The notes beneath the pieces are model-generated. The model was given only the letters and a program-made list of their open reading frames with translations. It had not been told where the DNA came from and searched no databases. From JAAOZP01 sp964616835 (GTDB taxonomy: Archaea > Thermoproteota > EX4484-205 > JAAOZP01): a DNA stretch of 9,954 bases. Position numbers and translations under genes: made by a program. This document shows, in pieces, positions 6,994 to 9,954 of this stretch (positions within the stretch are counted from its first letter, which is position 1; each line of letters begins with the position of its first letter). The stretch covers positions 1-9,954 of the forward strand of contig CAZTSG010000049.1 in the NCBI GenBank assembly GCA_964616835.1, read 5' to 3'.

Positions 6994-7329
6994 ATGAGCT
7001 CTGAAATAAGCATGGAGGACTTTAAGAAGGTGAAAATGGTCGTGGGGACGATACTGTCTGCAGAAAGGGTTAAGGGTTCCGAGAAACTCCTTAGGCTCCA
7101 AGTCAGTCTGGGGAATAACGTTGTGAAACAGTCTGTAGCAGGCTTAGGGCCATACTATAATCCTGAGCAGCTTGTTGGGAAGCAGTATGTTTTCGTCACA
7201 AATCTTAAGCCAGCTGTCTTAATGGGGCAGGTTTCAGAAGTAATGATTCTCGCAGCAGTCGAGGACAGAAACAAGGTCTCGTTAATATGTCCAGACAGCA
7301 AGATTTCAGACGGTGCCCCAGTAACCTAG
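6994..7329 (+). CDS. Stand-alone tRNA-binding OB-fold protein (MetG C-terminal/CsaA-like)
   Basis: The 111-residue protein is almost entirely one tRNA-binding OB-fold domain of the type found at the C-terminus of methionyl-tRNA synthetase, in Arc1p/EMAP-II and in CsaA. Visible elements are VVGTILSAERVKGSEKLLRLQVSLG (about 16-40), the central SVAGLGPYYNPEQLVGK, and NLKPAVLMGQVSEVMILAA at 70-88. Many archaea encode this domain as a separate methionyl-tRNA synthetase beta subunit that binds tRNA or the synthetase, and that is the likeliest role. The signature Ser-x-Gly-Met found in many MetG copies is S81-E-V83-M here, closer to the SEV of CsaA, so a general RNA-binding or chaperone-like role is possible. 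It is monocistronic with its own TATA box, and its stop lies one base from the stop of the convergent sua5. Confidence 0.85.
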   Translation: MSSEISMEDFKKVKMVVGTILSAERVKGSEKLLRLQVSLGNNVVKQSVAGLGPYYNPEQLVGKQYVFVTNLKPAVLMGQVSEVMILAAVEDRNKVSLICPDSKISDGAPVT

Positions 7330-7330
7330 G

Positions 7331-8383
7331 TTAAGCCTTCAATATACGGTATCCAGCAGCCTTCCTAAGCCTGTTCTGTATAGCCATCCCTATGCCCTCT
7401 TCCGGAAAGCCTTCCGCAACAATTATGTCAGGATTCTTTCTATCAAGGCTTCTAAGTGCTGAGAAAATTCTTCTGGCAACGAGGTCAAGCCTATTACGAG
7501 GGGCAAGAACCTCTATCGAAGCTTCCTTCGGAAGCTTTTTCGCAGTCTCCTCGGAAACAATGCATCCTACTTTAAGCCCTTTCCTCAAATACTCCTGCAC
7601 CGTCTCCACGATCTTCTCTAAAATCCTATTGTACTCTCCTTCAACCAAGATCACTTCAGCCTTAGGAGCATAGTGCCTATACTTCATTCCGGGCGAGGCT
7701 GGAGTACCCTCGAAGCTACCTGAGAGAATTGAGGGATGCACTTCAATATCGCTCAGGTAATTCTTAAGCGTCTCAATCGGAATCGGGCCTGGTCTGAGCA
7801 CAACAGCCTTGCTCTCAGTCACGTGTACCACGGTGGATTCAACACCTATGAAAGTATCGCCAGCATCTATTATCATCTCGATAACACCGTTCAAATCCTC
7901 GTAGACGTCTCTAGCATTAGTAGGACTAGGCCTCCCCGACAGGTTGGCACTAGGAGCAGCTATCGGCGAACCCAATTGCCTGATTAAACCTAGGGCAACA
8001 TTATGAGCTGGCATTCTCACGGCAACAGTATCTAAGCCTGCTGATACCGCAGGAGGCACCTTTGGAGACCTTGGGACTACGATCGTCAATGGCCCTGGCC
8101 AAAGGTCTCCTATGAGCTTCCCGACTCTTTTCGGGATACTGGTTGAGACTTCTTTAAGCATATCCATGTCCGAAATGTGCACTATCACAGGATTGTCGAG
8201 AGGCCTTCTCTTAGCCTCGAATATTTTCACGACAGCATTCTCATTAAAAGCATCAGCTCCCAAACCGTATACGGTTTCGGTTGGAAAAGCAACTAAGCCC
8301 CCCGATTTTAAAACCTCAGCTGCCTCTTGAAGTACTCTTTTAGAGGGGCGATGCTTATTCGTCTTCAGAACTTTCGTTAGCAA
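7331..8383 (-). CDS. sua5: Threonylcarbamoyl-AMP synthase (YrdC-Sua5 fusion)
   Basis: L-threonylcarbamoyladenylate synthase makes TC-AMP from threonine, bicarbonate and ATP. The KEOPS complex (Kae1) then moves the threonylcarbamoyl group to A37 of ANN-decoding tRNAs (t6A). The 350 residues have the full two-domain Sua5 layout. The YrdC domain spans about 10-205 with PTETVYGLGAD at 34-44, AKRRPLDNP at 57-65, SPIAAPSANLSGRPSPT at 139-155 and LRPGPI at 196-201. Then comes the conserved linker SPGMKYRHYAPK near 230-241 and the Rossmann-like Sua5 domain to the C-terminus. The start is TTG 8383: no ATG or GTG offers an alternative before the conserved core, and a TATA-like ATTATTAA lies about 31 bp upstream. 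No KEOPS genes are in the window. The gene is convergent with the tRNA-binding protein gene, with a single base between stops. No key motif is missing. Confidence 0.95.
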   Translation of the reverse strand: MLTKVLKTNKHRPSKRVLQEAAEVLKSGGLVAFPTETVYGLGADAFNENAVVKIFEAKRRPLDNPVIVHISDMDMLKEVSTSIPKRVGKLIGDLWPGPLTIVVPRSPKVPPAVSAGLDTVAVRMPAHNVALGLIRQLGSPIAAPSANLSGRPSPTNARDVYEDLNGVIEMIIDAGDTFIGVESTVVHVTESKAVVLRPGPIPIETLKNYLSDIEVHPSILSGSFEGTPASPGMKYRHYAPKAEVILVEGEYNRILEKIVETVQEYLRKGLKVGCIVSEETAKKLPKEASIEVLAPRNRLDLVARRIFSALRSLDRKNPDIIVAEGFPEEGIGMAIQNRLRKAAGYRILKA

Positions 8384-8410
8384 CCAGTATTATAGGAGTG
8401 GCTTAGCCTG

Positions 8411-8418
8411 TTAATAAT
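8411..8418 (-). promoter_or_regulatory. TATA-like box of sua5
   Basis: On the minus strand this reads ATTATTAA, centred about 31 bp ahead of the TTG at 8383, predicting a leader of about 5 nt. A second AT-rich site, CTATAATAC near 8395-8387, is too close to the start to serve it. Confidence 0.4.
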
Positions 8419-8474
8419 GTTTATTCCATCATGTACCTAAGACTGCCTCTAGCCTTTTTGAAACCAGAGAATAG

Positions 8475-8481
8475 TTTAATA
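8475..8481 (+). promoter_or_regulatory. TATA-like box of the GNAT gene
   Basis: TTTAATA is centred 35 bp ahead of the ATG at 8513, giving a leader of about 9 nt. The 129-bp gap between sua5 and this gene holds both divergent promoters and nothing else I can name. Confidence 0.4.
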
Positions 8482-8512
8482 GCGGCTTAAGCAAAATAAT
8501 GAATCAAACGAC

Positions 8513-9055
8513 ATGAATGTTGAAATAGTTAGCCTCACCGAAGAGAATCTTGTTGAAGCTCCGGAGAGGGAGGAGTATCCTTTCAGCTGTAAGTACTGCT
8601 TATACTGGGAGTTTCCAGAGGGATGCATAGAACTTAAACGCAAGGAAGACTTGCTGGCCAAGAAGCTTGATTGGTTGAGAAATGCGAGAAGCAGTTTTGG
8701 TGATTGTGGTAAGATAATGTATGTAGATGGAAAACCCATTGGCTACGCACAATATGCTCCTCCAAAAATGCTTCCGCTTTCAGCCAAATATCCGTCTGGG
8801 CCACCTAGCGAAGATACTGTATTGATCGCATGCCTTTTCATCGCCCAAAAGGAGTATAGGAGGCTAGGGCTTGGTAGAAAGCTTTTGCAACGCATAATTG
8901 AGGATCTGAGAAAGAGAGGAATTAAGGCTGTTGAAACTTTCGCTAGGAAAAACGATCCTAACAATCCCTCTGGGCCGATTGAGTTTTACCTGAAAAACGG
9001 ATTCAGAGTCTTTAGAGACGACCCTGAATTCCCATTAATGAGACTGGAATTATAA
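8513..9055 (+). CDS. GNAT-family N-acetyltransferase with N-terminal cysteine cluster
   Basis: The 180-residue protein carries a GNAT fold. VLIACLFI at 103-110 forms the beta-4 strand, followed by the acetyl-CoA pyrophosphate-binding motif R116-R-L-G119-L-G121 and helix RKLLQRIIEDLRKRG. Near the C-terminus, IEFYLKNGFRV at 156-166 matches the usual GNAT ending. The N-terminal 70 residues contain C26-x-x-C29, C38 and C65, in SCKYCLYWEFPEGC and FGDCGK. This cysteine arrangement, with the CxYCLYWE pattern, seems to me to recur in a subgroup of archaeal and bacterial GNAT proteins of unknown substrate; a structural or metal role for it is inference. The likely reaction is acetyl transfer from acetyl-CoA to an amine. 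No motif ties it to the RimI/Nat enzymes that modify protein N-termini. It has its own weak promoter and appears monocistronic. Confidence 0.82.
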   Translation: MNVEIVSLTEENLVEAPEREEYPFSCKYCLYWEFPEGCIELKRKEDLLAKKLDWLRNARSSFGDCGKIMYVDGKPIGYAQYAPPKMLPLSAKYPSGPPSEDTVLIACLFIAQKEYRRLGLGRKLLQRIIEDLRKRGIKAVETFARKNDPNNPSGPIEFYLKNGFRVFRDDPEFPLMRLEL

Positions 9056-9084
9056 TTGAGGGGGATTTTATTCAAGCAAATAGG

Positions 9085-9089
9085 TTTTT
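9085..9089 (+). terminator. Possible T-run terminator after the GNAT gene
   Basis: TTTTT lies 30 bp after the GNAT stop and immediately before the promoter of the next unit. This is a plausible archaeal intrinsic terminator on position alone. Confidence 0.28.
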
Positions 9090-9092
9090 AGG

Positions 9093-9099
9093 TTTAAAT
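9093..9099 (+). promoter_or_regulatory. TATA-like box of the sulfur-carrier/ttuA-like unit
   Basis: TTTAAAT is centred about 39 bp ahead of the ATG at 9135, predicting transcription from about 9122 and a leader of about 13 nt. It would serve both genes of the unit. Confidence 0.5.
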
Positions 9100-9134
9100 G
9101 CATCGAGGCAGCAACGTAGTCAGCACTAGGCTGA

Positions 9135-9341
9135 ATGAGGATTAAAGTGTTCATACAGAGGATTGGCGAGACGCGGCTTATTGAGCTAGAGGAGAATAGC
9201 AACATTGAAAAACTCCTTAAAATCCTGGGAATAAGCCCTTCTGAAGTGGTGCCGGTTAAGAATGGGATTATAGTGACTGAGAAAGAAGTTCTTCGAGACG
9301 GTGATGAAATCAGGCTTCTGAGCGTCGTCTCAGGCGGTTGA
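9135..9341 (+). CDS. Ubiquitin-like sulfur carrier ending in Gly-Gly (ThiS/MoaD/TtuB type)
   Basis: The 68-residue protein has the length and beta-grasp pattern of the ThiS/MoaD/Urm1 group: strands IKVFIQR and RLIELEE, a helix NIEKLLKILG, then VVPVKNGIIVTEKEVLRDGDEIRLLSVVSGG. The DGDEI turn and the terminal Gly-Gly are the hallmarks. In this family an E1-like enzyme adenylates the C-terminal glycine, which then carries sulfur as a thiocarboxylate; archaeal versions (SAMPs) can also be conjugated to proteins. The gene lies 3 bp ahead of a TtuA/NcsA-type tRNA thiolase gene, so its likely role is sulfur donor for 2-thiouridine, like TtuB in Thermus. Use in thiamine or molybdopterin synthesis is possible but less supported by the context. 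No E1-like gene is in view. Confidence 0.88.
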   Translation: MRIKVFIQRIGETRLIELEENSNIEKLLKILGISPSEVVPVKNGIIVTEKEVLRDGDEIRLLSVVSGG

Positions 9342-9344
9342 GAA

Positions 9345-9954
9345 ATGGCTTGCGAAGACTGTGAGAAGAGAGGGGTTTACATATCTTTAAGCGGCAAGAG
9401 CCTTTGCTCCAGACATTTCAAAAGGTATTTCGAGGAGAAGGTTATGCGGACGATTAGAAAATACGATTTGCTTAGCTACGGGGAGAAGATACTTGTCGCC
9501 TGCTCCGGGGGCAAGGATAGTACTGTGCTCCTAAACTTCCTGTGGAATCTGGTTAAGAGGAAGCGTGAAAGCCTTGCGGCAATAGCTGTCGACGAGGGTA
9601 TAGCGGGGTATAGGGATGTTAAGCTTAAGGGACTCGTAAAGTTCTGTGAAGAAAGAGGGATTCCTCTTCACGTTTATTCTTTCAAAGAGTATTACGGTTT
9701 TACGCTCGACGAGGCTGTTAAGATTTCTAAAGATAATAAGCTTGGCTTTAAGCCGTGCTACATATGCGGGGTTCTTAGAAGGAACCTGATAAACAATGTT
9801 GCTAGAGAACTGGGCTTCTCAAAAGTCGCTACGGGACACAATCTTGATGATGAAGCTCAGACGATTCTGATGAACTATCTTCGCGGAAACCCCTCCCTGC
9901 TTGCGCGTCTAGGTCCTAAAACGGGAGTGGTTAGCGACGAGTGTTTCGCTCAAA
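9345..9954 (+). CDS. TtuA/NcsA/CTU1-type tRNA 2-thiouridine synthetase, 3' end outside the window
   Basis: 203 complete codons of a PP-loop ATPase that, in characterised relatives (TtuA, NcsA/Ncs6, CTU1), adenylates a tRNA uridine at C2 and replaces the oxygen with sulfur. An N-terminal zinc-finger half is visible: C3-x-x-C6 and C21-x-x-H24. The P-loop is SGGKDS at 54-59. The active-site cysteines C138 and C141 in PCYICG are the residues that, with a third cysteine further on, hold the 4Fe-4S cluster in TtuA; that third cysteine is probably outside the window, with C200 as a candidate to test. TGHNLDDEAQT at 163-173 is also typical. The ATG follows the ubiquitin-like gene by 3 bp, with a purine-rich GGTTGAG upstream, so the two form one unit. 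Which uridine is modified (54, as in Thermus, or the wobble U34) cannot be told. A TtsA/TilS-like ATPase is excluded by the zinc finger and PCYICG. Confidence 0.92.
   Translation, partial: MACEDCEKRGVYISLSGKSLCSRHFKRYFEEKVMRTIRKYDLLSYGEKILVACSGGKDSTVLLNFLWNLVKRKRESLAAIAVDEGIAGYRDVKLKGLVKFCEERGIPLHVYSFKEYYGFTLDEAVKISKDNKLGFKPCYICGVLRRNLINNVARELGFSKVATGHNLDDEAQTILMNYLRGNPSLLARLGPKTGVVSDECFAQ

Noticed and set aside
7392..8330. Plus-strand reading frames opposite sua5
   Set aside because: sua5 is complete with all motifs; these are its shadows.
9301..9345. Possible C/D-box guide RNA: GTGATGA at 9301 followed by CTGA at 9318
   Set aside because: The bases encode the conserved DGDEI region of the carrier protein, no convincing C' or closing D box follows, and there are no complementary flanks.
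9841..9880. TGATGA and CTGATGA repeats resembling C/D boxes
   Set aside because: They fall in the conserved NLDDEAQT segment of the thiolase and lack paired D boxes at useful spacing.
1..9954. tRNA/rRNA genes, CRISPR arrays, insertion sequences, attachment sites or long repeats
   Set aside because: All gaps between genes are under about 130 bp and I saw no cloverleaf, regularly spaced repeat, transposase or terminal inverted repeat.

Overview
The window looks like chromosomal DNA of a hyperthermophilic crenarchaeon, most likely from the Desulfurococcaceae (Thermosphaera or Desulfurococcus type). This placement is inferred from an archaeal-type PheS, a stand-alone tRNA-binding domain protein, a PP1-arch type phosphatase, a fused YrdC-Sua5 protein, AGA/AGG-rich arginine usage, frequent GTG/TTG starts, and AT-rich TATA-like boxes about 25-38 bp ahead of most starts, giving very short or no leaders. 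Genes are tightly packed and no gap exceeds about 130 bp. I see no tRNA, rRNA, CRISPR array, insertion sequence or long repeat.

Layout. At the left edge, pheS (minus, its 3' end outside the window) diverges from ade (adenine deaminase, plus). ade overlaps by one base an unrecognised 358-residue gene. Next comes a secreted, membrane-anchored transglutaminase-like protein with its own promoter. Then two small membrane-protein genes converge and overlap over 102 bp: a plus-strand gene at 5585-5821 and a minus-strand gene at 5720-6022. The minus-strand gene appears to share a symmetric TATA element with a divergent PP1-type protein phosphatase gene. To the right are a stand-alone tRNA-binding (MetG C-terminal/CsaA-like) protein, a convergent Sua5-type threonylcarbamoyl-AMP synthase, a GNAT acetyltransferase with an N-terminal cysteine cluster, and finally a two-gene unit: a ubiquitin-like sulfur carrier ending in Gly-Gly and a TtuA/NcsA-type tRNA 2-thiouridine synthetase cut by the right edge.

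Functional themes. Four or five genes concern tRNA: charging (pheS), binding (the MetG-C-like protein), t6A37 synthesis (sua5), and probably 2-thiouridine formation (the ubiquitin-like protein plus TtuA). They lie in separate transcription units, apart from the last pair, which is plausibly a donor and its acceptor enzyme. The rest is purine salvage, a cell-surface protein, signalling and membrane proteins of unknown role. I found no clear multi-gene undescribed system. The best leads are the overlapping small membrane-protein genes with their shared promoter, the orphan gene coupled to ade, and the carrier/thiolase pair.
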